DNA of 64,000 bases, from assembly GCA_038040445.1 (NCBI GenBank), contig JBBPIG010000019.1:54037-118036 (forward strand), in the 5' to 3' direction. The notes beneath the pieces were generated by a model. It made no database searches, was not told where the DNA came from, and worked only from the letters and a program-made list of their open reading frames with translations. This stretch comes from Acidobacteriota bacterium (GTDB lineage Bacteria > Acidobacteriota > Blastocatellia > UBA7656). A program made the translations under genes and the position numbers. Below are positions 34,014-42,031 of this stretch, in pieces (within the stretch, counting starts at the first letter, position 1; each line of letters opens with the position of its first letter).

Positions 34014-34087
34014 CCTGGGAGCGCAGGCACCCCTGCCTGCTTGGCGCTGCGCTAGAAGAGGCAGGCAGGGATGCCTGCGCTCCCAGG
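34014..34087. repeat. Near-perfect inverted repeat, CCTGGGAGCGCAGGCA family (copy 1 of 4)
   Basis: The arms 34014-34040 and 34061-34087 pair at 26 of 27 positions around a 20-base centre beginning TTGGCG. The first 16 bases are identical in all four copies in this window (34014, 58814, 59685, 63945). It lies between fabD and acpP. Confidence 0.9.
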
Positions 34088-34092
34088 GTACT

Positions 34093-35025
34093 TCAGAGTC
34101 CTAAAGCAGCCACCGTAGCGTCGAGCGACTGAGCGTCCTCGACGTTCAGTATCTGACACTGCCGGTTGATCTGCCTGACAAGCCCCGAAAGGACCTTCCC
34201 CGGTCCCACCTCGATGAACCGCGTCACGCCTTCATCGAGCAGCCGGTTGACGGAATCGCTCCAGCGGACTGGCGATGCGACCTGTCGAAGCAGCGCGTCT
34301 CGCGCTTGGACGCCGGTTGCTATAAGCGCCCCATCGACGTTTGTTACAAGCGGCACCCGCAAATCAGCGAACTCGGTTTCGTTGAACACCACCTCGAGCC
34401 TTTCGGCGGCAGGCTTCATCAACTCGCAGTGAAAGGGCGCGCTGACTGCAAGCATCACCGCTCGCTTTGCGCCCTTAGCTTTCGCCAACTCAACCGCGCG
34501 TTCGACGGCCGGTCTGTGTCCGCCGATCACCGTCTGATTCGGCGAGTTGATATTCGCCGGCGCGCAAACGCCCAGACTTGAAGCTTCGACGCAAATAGAC
34601 TGGACGATTTCAATACCTATGCCGATCAACGCCGCCATCGCACCCTCACCAGGCGGCACGGCCTCTTGCATATACAGGCCACGCTTTCGCACTGCCCTTA
34701 ACGCGTCATCAAACTTCAAAGATCCCGCAGCCACAAGCGCGCTGTACTCACCAAGGGAATGGCCGGCGACAAAGTCGGCTTTCGCCCCTCGAGCTTCGAG
34801 AACTCGCAGCACCGCAATTGACGTAGTCAGGATTGCCGGCTGAGTGTTTACCGTGAGCCTCAACTCTTCATCGGGCCCTTCGAAGCACAGGCTCGACAAT
34901 CTCATACCGAGCGCGCGATCTGCTTCTTCGAACACCTGACGGGCCACCGGCTGTTTCTCCGCCAGTTCCGTCCCCATTCCCACTTGCTGCGAGCCCTGAC
35001 CTGGAAATATGAAGGCTGTTCGCAT
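34093..35025 (-). CDS. fabD: Malonyl-CoA:ACP transacylase
   Basis: A 310-residue acyltransferase loading malonyl groups onto ACP. Active site GHSLGEYSAL with Ser90; the oxyanion-side PGQGSQ at the start; the His in SAPFHCELM; and the substrate Arg region in the RVLEARG to LRAVRKRG part. The family end IEVGPGKVLSGLVRQI is present. The stop lies 5 bases from the downstream hairpin repeat. Its usual neighbour fabH is missing between it and plsX. Confidence 0.97.
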   Translation of the reverse strand: MRTAFIFPGQGSQQVGMGTELAEKQPVARQVFEEADRALGMRLSSLCFEGPDEELRLTVNTQPAILTTSIAVLRVLEARGAKADFVAGHSLGEYSALVAAGSLKFDDALRAVRKRGLYMQEAVPPGEGAMAALIGIGIEIVQSICVEASSLGVCAPANINSPNQTVIGGHRPAVERAVELAKAKGAKRAVMLAVSAPFHCELMKPAAERLEVVFNETEFADLRVPLVTNVDGALIATGVQARDALLRQVASPVRWSDSVNRLLDEGVTRFIEVGPGKVLSGLVRQINRQCQILNVEDAQSLDATVAALGL

Positions 35026-35039
35026 AGTAGTGGTCAGTA

Positions 35040-35100
35040 GTCCGTGGTCCGTAGCCCGTGGTTAAATCGAACCCATAGCCAGTGACTACGGACTACGGAC
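35040..35100. repeat. Inverted GTCCGTGGTCC repeat
   Basis: The arm 35040-35054 pairs with 35086-35100 at 14 of 15 positions; further GTAGTCC/GGACTAC words flank them. It fills the gap between plsX and fabD. Confidence 0.75.
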
Positions 35101-35106
35101 TTCCGT

Positions 35107-36162
35107 CTAACGGTGTCCGTCGCGGCTCGCCACAATAGCCGCGCCCAACTCAGCTTCAATTCTCCCGTTGACCTCGCCGAGGCAATAGGTGCGCGCGACA
35201 GCGATCGCATTACGAATAGCCTTGGCGTTCGATCGGCCATGACATATGACCGCGACGCCCTTTATGCCCAACAGCGGCGCTCCGCCGTACTCGGCATAGT
35301 CCAGCTTCTCTTTGAATTTCTGAAACGCGGGCCGCGTCAGCATCGCGCCGGCCTTCGTCTGAATGGTAGCTTGAAGCTCGTGCTTGAGCAGCCGCATTAT
35401 GAACTCGAAGACACCCTCGCTGACCTTGAGCGCGACGTTGCCGGTGAAGCCGTCACAGACGACCACGTCTACCTGCCCCGTGTACATGTCGCGTCCTTCT
35501 ACGTTTCCTACGAAGTTAAGCGTTGAGTTCTTGAGCAGCTTGAACGCTTCTTTAGTCAGATCGTTGCCCTTGATCTCTTCTTCACCGATCGATAGCAACC
35601 CAACTCGCGGGTTGGCCACGCCGACGACGACGCTCGAGTAGAGTGATCCCATCACGCCAAAATCATAAAGGTGGGCGGGTTTGCACTCCGCGTTTGCGCC
35701 GACGTCGAGAATGACCGTTCCATGTCCGGTCAGAGTGGGAAGCACTGCCGCCAGAGCGGGGCGATCTACCTTAGGAAGCGCGCCGATGACCAGCTTCGAG
35801 GTCATCATAACCGCGCCGGTGTTGCCCGCGCTTACAAGTGCCTGAGCTTGTCCGTCGCGCACCAGCTTGGCGGCTACGCGAATTGAGCTGTTCTTCTTGC
35901 GTCGAACTGCGAGCGCCACCGGGTCATCCATGGTGATGACCTCTTGCGCGTCTACGATCTCGATGCTCGAGCTCCGCCAGGAGCGGCGACTGCCGCTCAG
36001 CGTCCGAGTCCTGCGATGCTTATCGAGTTCAGCCTGAATCTGCTCGGATCGCCCGACCAGGATGACGCCGACTCCGAGATCGCGCGCAGCTTCTATGGCG
36101 CCCTCGACCTCGCTGGCTGGAGCGAAATCGCCACCCATTGCGTCCACAGCGATCTTTAGCAT
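35107..36162 (-). CDS. plsX: Phosphate acyltransferase PlsX
   Basis: A 351-residue enzyme making acyl-phosphate from acyl-ACP for phospholipid synthesis. The start MLKIAVDAMGGDFAP and the blocks SAGNTGAVMMTS, VLDVGANAECKPAHLYDFGVMG, GLLSIGEEEIKGN and VVCDGFTGNVALK are diagnostic. There is a short basic, Ser-rich insert (RRTRTLSGSRRSWRSSS) near residue 55 that is longer than usual, probably a surface loop. Gene order after rpmF is standard. Confidence 0.96.
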   Translation of the reverse strand: MLKIAVDAMGGDFAPASEVEGAIEAARDLGVGVILVGRSEQIQAELDKHRRTRTLSGSRRSWRSSSIEIVDAQEVITMDDPVALAVRRKKNSSIRVAAKLVRDGQAQALVSAGNTGAVMMTSKLVIGALPKVDRPALAAVLPTLTGHGTVILDVGANAECKPAHLYDFGVMGSLYSSVVVGVANPRVGLLSIGEEEIKGNDLTKEAFKLLKNSTLNFVGNVEGRDMYTGQVDVVVCDGFTGNVALKVSEGVFEFIMRLLKHELQATIQTKAGAMLTRPAFQKFKEKLDYAEYGGAPLLGIKGVAVICHGRSNAKAIRNAIAVARTYCLGEVNGRIEAELGAAIVASRDGHR

Positions 36163-36177
36163 AAAGACCTAAAAGGG

Positions 36178-36255
36178 ATCGAAGATTGAGGATCGAGGAT
36201 TGAAGATCGAAATGAATAGTCGCGATCCTCGATTCTCGATCATCGATCCGCGATT
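36178..36255. repeat. Inverted GATTGAGGATCGA words
   Basis: The left arm 36178-36210 (GATCGAAGATTGAGGATCGA and continuing) faces the right arm 36221-36255 (GATCCTCGATTCTCGATC words). It fills the gap between rpmF and plsX. Confidence 0.75.
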
Positions 36256-36258
36256 CTC

Positions 36259-36444
36259 TTACTCTTCTTCTTTCATCTCGATGGCAATGCGCCCACGATA
36301 GAAACCACACTTGGGGCACACGCGGTGCGGCGGGCGAGGCTCTCCGCAATGGGGACAGTTCCCCACCGCGGCCGGCGTTAGATGATCGTGCGCCCTGCGC
36401 TTGCCGGTACGCGATTTTGAATGCTTTCGTTTAGGATTTGGCAT
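36259..36444 (-). CDS. rpmF: Ribosomal protein L32
   Basis: A 61-residue L32. The start MPNPKRKHSKSRTGKRRAHD is characteristic, and the zinc ribbon is intact (CPHC and CPKC). It follows yceD by 24 bases, the usual order in bacteria. Four Cys residues predict the zinc-dependent form. Confidence 0.97.
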   Translation of the reverse strand: MPNPKRKHSKSRTGKRRAHDHLTPAAVGNCPHCGEPRPPHRVCPKCGFYRGRIAIEMKEEE

Positions 36445-36468
36445 TAATGTACTCCTGACTCTATCAAC

Positions 36469-36981
36469 TCAGTTAGATTTCAATTCCTTGAGCGCAGCCC
36501 AACGCGTGTCCACTTCCCCGTTGCAAGCACACTCGGCATGATTCAGATTCGCACCGCACTCAGGGCACAGGCCGCGGCATTCTTCGGTGCATAAACGAGC
36601 CATCGGCAAAGCCAACTCGATTTGTTCTCGCGTAAGATCATCGACACTAATGATCCCGTCCTGATAGAACCCAAGCGAGAGATCGTCTTCACCCAACTCA
36701 TGTTCCTCTCCCGTTCCGTGGGGGGGCACGTAAACAAGGTCGAACGATTCAACTACGGGCACGGACAAAGTAGCGAGACACCGGTCGCATTCGAACTCCA
36801 CCAAAGCACTTACGCTGCCAACCAGCGCCACCTTTTTGGCGTCGCGGTTTGCCCGGAGGCTTACCTCGGTTTGCCCGATTGCATAACCATCTTCGCCTGA
36901 CAGACCAAGCTCCCCGGCCGGATAACGATGGTGGACACTGAGTCCCTCATCCTCACTTATCTGGGCTACTACGATGTTCAT
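36469..36981 (-). CDS. YceD/DUF177 family protein
   Basis: A 170-residue YceD-like protein, the usual partner upstream of rpmF, implicated in 23S rRNA metabolism. Typical blocks are FECDRCLATLSVPVVESFDL, the acidic LGEDDLSLGFYQDGIISVDDL and EQIELALPMARLCTEECRG, followed by the Cys-rich LCPECGANLNHAECAC. It is the first gene of the operon and lies about 80 bases downstream of a consensus promoter. Confidence 0.92.
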   Translation of the reverse strand: MNIVVAQISEDEGLSVHHRYPAGELGLSGEDGYAIGQTEVSLRANRDAKKVALVGSVSALVEFECDRCLATLSVPVVESFDLVYVPPHGTGEEHELGEDDLSLGFYQDGIISVDDLTREQIELALPMARLCTEECRGLCPECGANLNHAECACNGEVDTRWAALKELKSN

Positions 36982-37068
36982 CCCCGAATCTGGATCGAGC
37001 CAGGACTCGCGCTCGACCCGACCTTACTATCATAGTCACAAGAATTCTGCTTTGCGCAAAAGATATTC

Positions 37069-37096
37069 ATTATATAGTTGACAACTCGGTTGTCAA
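37069..37096 (-). promoter_or_regulatory. Consensus sigma70 promoter of the yceD-rpmF-plsX-fab operon
   Basis: On the minus strand, TTGACA (37096-37091), a 16-base spacer and TATAAT (37074-37069): both hexamers are perfect. Transcription would start near 37062, leaving an 80-base leader before yceD. Confidence 0.75.
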
Positions 37097-37097
37097 C
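37077..37097. promoter_or_regulatory. Perfect operator-like palindrome over the promoter
   Basis: GTTGACAAC, 3-base centre TCG, GTTGTCAAC: a perfect 9+3+9 palindrome that covers the -35 box and most of the spacer. That position suits a repressor site. It does not match the FapR or FadR consensus as I remember them. Confidence 0.6.
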
Positions 37098-37186
37098 TAA
37101 CGCTTCGAACAGGTAGTGTCTTAATTCTGCGTTGCTGAGAATTAGCCTACTCGTCTTCAAAATTGATGCTGCGCCGCGATTGAGCT

Positions 37187-37618
37187 ATGATGAGTTTCGG
37201 CGAAAGTGTTTCTGACCAAGGGTCGCAGCAACTGTGGCTCTTTAGGGAGTTCGTCTCCGAGATAGGAAAAAGACGCTGTATTACCGAGTGGTGTAGGAAA
37301 GAGTTGGAAGTGGCGGGCAGGGTCAAGTTTCGACAGATGCTCAAAGAGCTAGCAGTAACGCCGCGTCTTGGCTGGAAGATGCCCCACTAGCGCGTATTGA
37401 CTGGGTATTCTGACATAGGCGAAATTAGGTTCAAGGCCAACAAGATTCAGCATAGGCCGATTGGTTTCTTTGGACCCAGTGGAGGCGAATATACGCTGTT
37501 GCTCGGCGTTAAAGAGCGGGGTAACAAGTTTGAGAACAGGCAGGCGGAAGAGGTAGCGGATGGGCGGAGAATCAAAGTCTTGGCAGACAGGAGGCGGTCG
37601 GAGATTTATGAATACTGA
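37187..37618 (+). pseudogene. RelE/HigB-type toxin gene interrupted by an in-frame TAG
   Basis: Two open frames in the same phase, 37187-37390 and 37391-37618, split only by TAG at 37388-37390. Read through, they form one toxin-like protein of about 143 residues. The N-part is FVSEIGKRRCITEWCRKEL; the C-part VLTGYSDIGEIRFKANKIQHR, then FFGPSGGEYTLLLGVKERG, fits the HigB/Gp49-like RelE family pattern. The stop falls in the middle of the fold, so the toxin is likely inactive, unless it is a sequencing error. The end overlaps the antitoxin start at 37608. Confidence 0.7.
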
Positions 37619-38171
37619 AATCAACACTCTAGCCGGCAACGACGATACGCTACTAGTAGAACTGCAAGACAAAGAGTATAGGGATCTCTTTGTTGTCGAG
37701 CATATTCAGACAAGCCTGCCTTTCCAGACTCAAGCTTTGCGCGAGCAGCGTGGCTGGTCGCAAAAGGAGCTTGCGGAACGGACAGGCATAACTCAGACGA
37801 ACATGTCTCGCATAGAAGACCCCGACTACGGAAAGCTGACCCTTAGAACTCTTCTTCGGTTAGCGTCCGCTCTTGATGTTGCTCTATTCGTCCGCTTTGT
37901 TCCCTTCAGCTTTTTAGTTAACTGGACCGAAGGCAGGACTCAGCGAATCCCCGGCTTATCACATGACGCACGATTAGTGCTGAGTTTCCAAGAGGAATTT
38001 GGGAATCGGACAATATCCACCATCTTAGAATTCCCGACACTTCCCTTGGTGCGTCAGGAACAAGGCGAAGAAACGCTTCTGGGCGCGCCTAAGCGCGGCA
38101 CAACGCGAGGCCACGGCGCGATGGGGGGAGATGCTCCAGAACCTGTGGGCCTTATGGGGAAAGTAGGATGA
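37608..38171 (+). CDS. XRE-family helix-turn-helix antitoxin (HigA-like)
   Basis: A 187-residue protein from the ATG at 37608, which has a CGGAG ribosome site and overlaps the end of the toxin frame. The HTH lies near residues 46-75: LREQRGWSQKELAERTGITQ, then TNMSRIEDPDYGKLTLRTLLRLA. The order toxin then antitoxin is that of HigBA systems. The C-terminal 90 residues are longer than in a simple HigA and are not recognised. The gene is intact although the toxin frame is broken. Autoregulation through the HTH is expected. Confidence 0.8.
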   Translation: MNTEINTLAGNDDTLLVELQDKEYRDLFVVEHIQTSLPFQTQALREQRGWSQKELAERTGITQTNMSRIEDPDYGKLTLRTLLRLASALDVALFVRFVPFSFLVNWTEGRTQRIPGLSHDARLVLSFQEEFGNRTISTILEFPTLPLVRQEQGEETLLGAPKRGTTRGHGAMGGDAPEPVGLMGKVG

Positions 38172-38851
38172 GGATAATTAGTATCGACAGCGCAAGGGCC
38201 GGTCTTGTAATTCCCTTTGCGGAGATACTGCCCTTAACAGGCGTAGATCCGCGCGATATCTGCGACGCGATAGCTGAAAGATACTCGTTTGCGGATGAGC
38301 CCGATTTCTCCGAAGGGCTCCAATCGACACGGGAGAATGGATTAGTCTTTGAAGTCGGCAAACTTAAATCAGGTAGCCACGGAGCAATAGATAAGCTAGT
38401 GATCACGGGCGAGATGGTTGTGGGTTGGGCCACACCCACAGATGTTGCTAAAGAGTTCATGCAAGACCTCCTTAACTGGGGAGCCAGTTCTCAGGGGTGG
38501 CGTGTCACACCAACTCTCTTTGAGAGCTTAGTGTTCTTGAGTCAGATCACAGTGGAGTTTGATGCGCCTATGGGGAAATTAATTCGCAAACTTGAAGCCC
38601 TTTCTGGAATGTTCCAAAACGTATTCAACAGAAGTTATAATTCTAACCAACAAATCGATTTCGCTGGGCTCTTCTTCAACTACGACCGCACATATCTTAC
38701 GGCGCCCTTAAATCAACTATCGTCCTTCGGCATAGACAGAAAACTCGGAGCCGCCTTTGATACAAATCGCTTTTTCTGTACAGCCCCGGTTCAGACACAA
38801 GATCACATAAAGCTGTTGGAAGAAATCGAGCTTATGGCTGCCGCAGACTAA
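38168..38851 (+). CDS. Hypothetical protein, third gene of the toxin-antitoxin operon
   Basis: Not recognised. A 227-residue, probably cytoplasmic protein whose ATG overlaps the antitoxin stop (ATGA), so it is translationally coupled. It has no signal peptide or membrane segment. The C-terminal half includes FAGLFFNYDRTYLTAPLNQL and AAFDTNRFFCTAP. Base composition here is more AT-rich than neighbouring operons, fitting an acquired module. A role as a third component of the module or as an independent cargo gene are both possible. Confidence 0.7.
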   Translation: MRIISIDSARAGLVIPFAEILPLTGVDPRDICDAIAERYSFADEPDFSEGLQSTRENGLVFEVGKLKSGSHGAIDKLVITGEMVVGWATPTDVAKEFMQDLLNWGASSQGWRVTPTLFESLVFLSQITVEFDAPMGKLIRKLEALSGMFQNVFNRSYNSNQQIDFAGLFFNYDRTYLTAPLNQLSSFGIDRKLGAAFDTNRFFCTAPVQTQDHIKLLEEIELMAAAD

Positions 38852-38938
38852 GGTCGCTAGATCTGACACTCACACATTGTAAAGACGCTGCCTTCGAGCC
38901 GCACTGACGCCTTCAACTCTTATTAATGCGAACATTTC

Positions 38939-38980
38939 GGAACTTTACGCTTACTCAGACGTGATCATTCTGGGTATAAT
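38939..38980 (+). promoter_or_regulatory. Candidate promoters of the ECF sigma operon
   Basis: GGAACTTT at 38939-38946 resembles the -35 element of ECF (sigmaE-type) promoters. A perfect TATAAT lies at 38975-38980 with only a weak -35 upstream. Both lie within 85 bases of the sigma gene; autoregulation by the ECF factor is plausible but the ECF -10 element is not clear. Confidence 0.4.
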
Positions 38981-39020
38981 TATGGAGCCGTAATACACCC
39001 CCAAGGAAGACACGGGCCGA

Positions 39021-39650
39021 ATGGCAGCAGTCACTCACCAGGCGCAAGCGATTGAACTGAGCGGCAGCCGGTCGGTAGAAGCATCAAATGATCACGAACT
39101 GCTGGCCGCGATTCGCGACGGCGATGAACTCGCGTTTCAGGAGCTCGTGCGCCGGTACCGCAACCCGATAACCAATTTCGTCTATCGGATGCTTGACGAT
39201 TACGACAGGTCCGTGGAGCTGGCGCAGGAAACCTTCATACGCGTGTACACGAGCGCATCGCGCTACCAGGCGAACTACAGCTTCTCGACCTACATCTATC
39301 GCATTGCCACGAACCTGGCAATCAGCGAGCTTCGAAGGCGAAAACGGCGGAAGACGGTCTCGCTCTTTTCACCCTTTACGAATGATGACGGAGAAGCAAT
39401 TGAGATCGATCCGCCTGATCTGAACATGCTTCAGGACGAAGCGCTGATTGCGAATGAACGCCGCCGGGCAGTCGCACGCGCGATAACTTCTTTGCCTCAG
39501 AAATACCGGACGGCCATCGTCCTGCGCGACGTTGAAGGATTGAGCTACGACCAGATAGCCGAGACGTTGAAGTTATCCGAGGGTACGGTGAAGTCACGCA
39601 TCAACCGGGCGCGCAATCTTCTTAAGGAGAAACTGACCGCCTACATGTGA
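39021..39650 (+). CDS. ECF-family RNA polymerase sigma factor (RpoE-like)
   Basis: A 209-residue group 4 sigma factor. Region 2 spans about 40-110 (FQELVRRYRNPITNFVYRML, ELAQETFIRVYTSASRY, FSTYIYRIATNLAISELRRR). Region 4 spans about 150-205 (LPQKYRTAIVLRDVEGLSYD, then QIAETLKLSEGTVKSRINRA). An acidic linker separates them. The downstream anti-sigma gene overlaps its stop (GTGA), the standard ECF arrangement. It is likely held inactive by that membrane protein and released by envelope stress. Confidence 0.94.
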   Translation: MAAVTHQAQAIELSGSRSVEASNDHELLAAIRDGDELAFQELVRRYRNPITNFVYRMLDDYDRSVELAQETFIRVYTSASRYQANYSFSTYIYRIATNLAISELRRRKRRKTVSLFSPFTNDDGEAIEIDPPDLNMLQDEALIANERRRAVARAITSLPQKYRTAIVLRDVEGLSYDQIAETLKLSEGTVKSRINRARNLLKEKLTAYM

Positions 39651-40369
39651 AACAGGTGAAAACTATGAAGGGCTGTAACTACATAAAGGAACGTATCGAC
39701 GAAGCGGACAAACCAAATCTGCTTTCCTTCGAGGTGACCGAGCACATTGCCCAATGCGATGACTGCGATCGCTTTGCGAGAGAGCGAACAGCACTAAGAG
39801 AGCTGGTGGCATCGGGCGCTCGAGTGAACGCGCCGATAAATTTCGACGCGATGCTCAATTCGCGGCTCGCTGAAGTGAAGGCTCGACGCTCGTTTTGGTG
39901 GCTTGGTTCGCCAGGCTTGCTCAGGCTCGGCGCGGCAACAGCCGGCCTGGTAATCATGATCTTCGCAGCGCAGTACACCGGTCTGTTCTCCGACCAGTCT
40001 AACCGCGGACAACAAGCTCAAAACGGCGCTGGCGTCTCGCCAACTCTCGAGAAAGCATTACCCCCATCGGCGCCACCGCCCGAAATCAACACGGGTCCTA
40101 ATCGCGATTTGAGCAATCACGGCGGGCGTGAGGAGACAGTCGCTTATGCGAGCCCGGGGGGAAACGTTAGAACTCGACGGGGCGACGTCGCGGTCAGCAG
40201 GATCACACCGTCCGCCTATGTGACAGCCGAAGACGGCGGAGTCGTTTTGGTACGCGGGCAGAATGGAGATATGGACGTTCAGATGCCTACGGTGAGCGTG
40301 GGAGCGCAGCCGCTCTTGTTCGTGCGCGCCGGTCAGAGAGCCGTGCGCGATATCGGCACCTCATTTTGA
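39647..40369 (+). CDS. Anti-sigma factor with zinc-finger (ZAS) and one membrane segment
   Basis: A 240-residue protein starting at a GTG that overlaps the sigma stop; an ATG at 39665 is an alternative. The N-terminal cytoplasmic domain has the ZAS-type pattern with a leading Cys (GCNYI), then HIAQCDDC. One membrane helix follows at about 91-108 (LRLGAATAGLVIMIFAAQY). The remainder (about 130 residues) is periplasmic, Pro/Gly-rich and probably the stress-sensing part. This fits an RseA/RsiW-like regulator of the upstream sigma factor. Confidence 0.85.
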   Translation: MKQVKTMKGCNYIKERIDEADKPNLLSFEVTEHIAQCDDCDRFARERTALRELVASGARVNAPINFDAMLNSRLAEVKARRSFWWLGSPGLLRLGAATAGLVIMIFAAQYTGLFSDQSNRGQQAQNGAGVSPTLEKALPPSAPPPEINTGPNRDLSNHGGREETVAYASPGGNVRTRRGDVAVSRITPSAYVTAEDGGVVLVRGQNGDMDVQMPTVSVGAQPLLFVRAGQRAVRDIGTSF

Positions 40370-40396
40370 ATCAACGTTGTGAGGAAACTAGGTTTC

Positions 40397-42031
40397 ATGA
40401 GTAGAAGTGCAGCAGCAATCGTAGTTCTGATTCTCGCGTCAGCGGCGCGAGCGCAATCGCCTCAGCCACCGCAAACAGCGGCGAACGAGTCGCGTGTGCA
40501 GTGGGCGGTGTCTGTTGTTCACACGATCGACCTTCAAAAAATGGTCGATCTGATGCGCGAACAACAAAAGCTCAGGGTTGGCGTAGCTGGAACCGCCCCG
40601 CGCTACATTTACAACATCACGACCGGCATTGTCGTAGACGACCAGGGCCACGTCGTCACCCGGCTTAGCAATCTGGACCCGCAGGAAAAGGAGCATAAGC
40701 TCGCAGTCACGACCAGTGACGGAGCAACATTGGCGGCGAAGTTGATTGGGGTTGACTTCGCGACTGGGTTCGCGGTGCTCGAGGTAGCATTGCTAAAAAC
40801 CGCTCTGCCCAACGTTGCCGGCCCCGCCAGTTTATTGAACGGCGCAACAGTAAAGATTTTGAGCAGCGACGTCGTGCCGAAGTCGGTCACCGACAAAGTC
40901 TACCTGGCGCCGTCGATCACCGTCTCTCAAGGCCAGGTTCGGGTCGACAGCCTCTACTCGAAAGCGCGAGGCGCGTTAACGTTGCTATCTGGCAACTTGC
41001 TTGCTCGCAGTGATAGCAGCGTGGTTGTGACGCCTGAAAATCAGTTGATTGGGATCGCGCAATACGCGGGCTACGGGCGAGCGTACCTCTATCCGATCCA
41101 GTTCATTCGCGATACGGTTGCGAAGCGGGTGCTCGAGAAAAAAGACAATGTGCCCGCCGGCTGGCTCGGAATCATGGGCGACAGCGTGGCCCAGCTTTCG
41201 GACGCCGACTTCGGAGCGTTGGGGCTGCAACGCAAGGCAGGGGTAATCGTGCGGCAGATCACGCCTGAAAGCGCGGCGGCGCAAGCCGGCCTCATGCTCA
41301 GTGACATCATCACGCGAGTGGACGATTCTGAGATCGCGGGGACGGCTGATCTCAAAGCCTCGCTGTCATCGTTGCCGGCCGGACAGGCGGTCAAGCTGCA
41401 AGCAATCAGAGATCATCAACCGTTAGAGCTCAAGGCAGTGCTGGGTCCGCGGCCCTACAACGAGCCGGGATATCTGGCGGCGCTATTCGATCAGACCTTC
41501 GAGCCGGCGCTTTCCGTGCGCGCTCAACTGGAAAAGCGGCTCAAGGAACTGGCAGACATTTTCCGAGCCTATAAGAAGAGCCCGCCGACGCGAGAGACCA
41601 ACGAGGCAGTGCGCGAGCTTGCGCTTGAGATCAGACAGATCCAGGACAACCTCCGGGCGCTCGACAACACCGATCCGCGTCCTCGCCCAGTGCAGCCTTC
41701 TTCTCGCCCGGATTACGGCGATGTCAACCTGACCGGCGAGAGGCTCACTGCGGACTTCGATTTTCCCGCCGGGTTTACTGCTCGCGATGTGACGTCTCAG
41801 CTCGCCGCAATCCTGCAGGCGAGGGGAGGGGTTCTTGTCTCGAGCGTTGCAAAAGGCAGCCCGGCAGAGCGCGCGGGACTCAAAGCCGGCGACGTCATCG
41901 TGGGTACACAGGAGCGAGTGCTGCTGGGCACCGCTCAACTCCAGGTTCTTCTCTCCTCACAGCACGGGACAATCACACTGAGGGTGGTGCGAAACAAGGA
42001 GCCGATCATTGTGAGTCTCAATCTCCAGTAG
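40397..42031 (+). CDS. HtrA-like PDZ protein without a catalytic triad
   Basis: A 544-residue exported protein (signal 1-20) with an HtrA-like trypsin fold at about 60-240 and two PDZ domains, at about 255-350 (GVIVRQITPESAAAQAGL) and 470-540 (VLVSSVAKGSPAERAGLKAG). All three catalytic positions are replaced. The His block TNNHV reads VTRLSN, the Asp block DLAVL reads GFAVLEV, and the Ser block GNSGG aligns with RSDSS. It therefore looks like a pseudoprotease. Being the third gene behind sigma and anti-sigma, it may bind misfolded proteins or the anti-sigma factor. GTG 40379 is an alternative start. Confidence 0.8.
   Translation: MSRSAAAIVVLILASAARAQSPQPPQTAANESRVQWAVSVVHTIDLQKMVDLMREQQKLRVGVAGTAPRYIYNITTGIVVDDQGHVVTRLSNLDPQEKEHKLAVTTSDGATLAAKLIGVDFATGFAVLEVALLKTALPNVAGPASLLNGATVKILSSDVVPKSVTDKVYLAPSITVSQGQVRVDSLYSKARGALTLLSGNLLARSDSSVVVTPENQLIGIAQYAGYGRAYLYPIQFIRDTVAKRVLEKKDNVPAGWLGIMGDSVAQLSDADFGALGLQRKAGVIVRQITPESAAAQAGLMLSDIITRVDDSEIAGTADLKASLSSLPAGQAVKLQAIRDHQPLELKAVLGPRPYNEPGYLAALFDQTFEPALSVRAQLEKRLKELADIFRAYKKSPPTRETNEAVRELALEIRQIQDNLRALDNTDPRPRPVQPSSRPDYGDVNLTGERLTADFDFPAGFTARDVTSQLAAILQARGGVLVSSVAKGSPAERAGLKAGDVIVGTQERVLLGTAQLQVLLSSQHGTITLRVVRNKEPIIVSLNLQ

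Noticed and set aside
37388..37390. In-frame TAG as programmed recoding (pyrrolysine or readthrough)
   Set aside because: No pyrrolysine genes or stimulatory structure seen; a nonsense mutation or sequence error is simpler.
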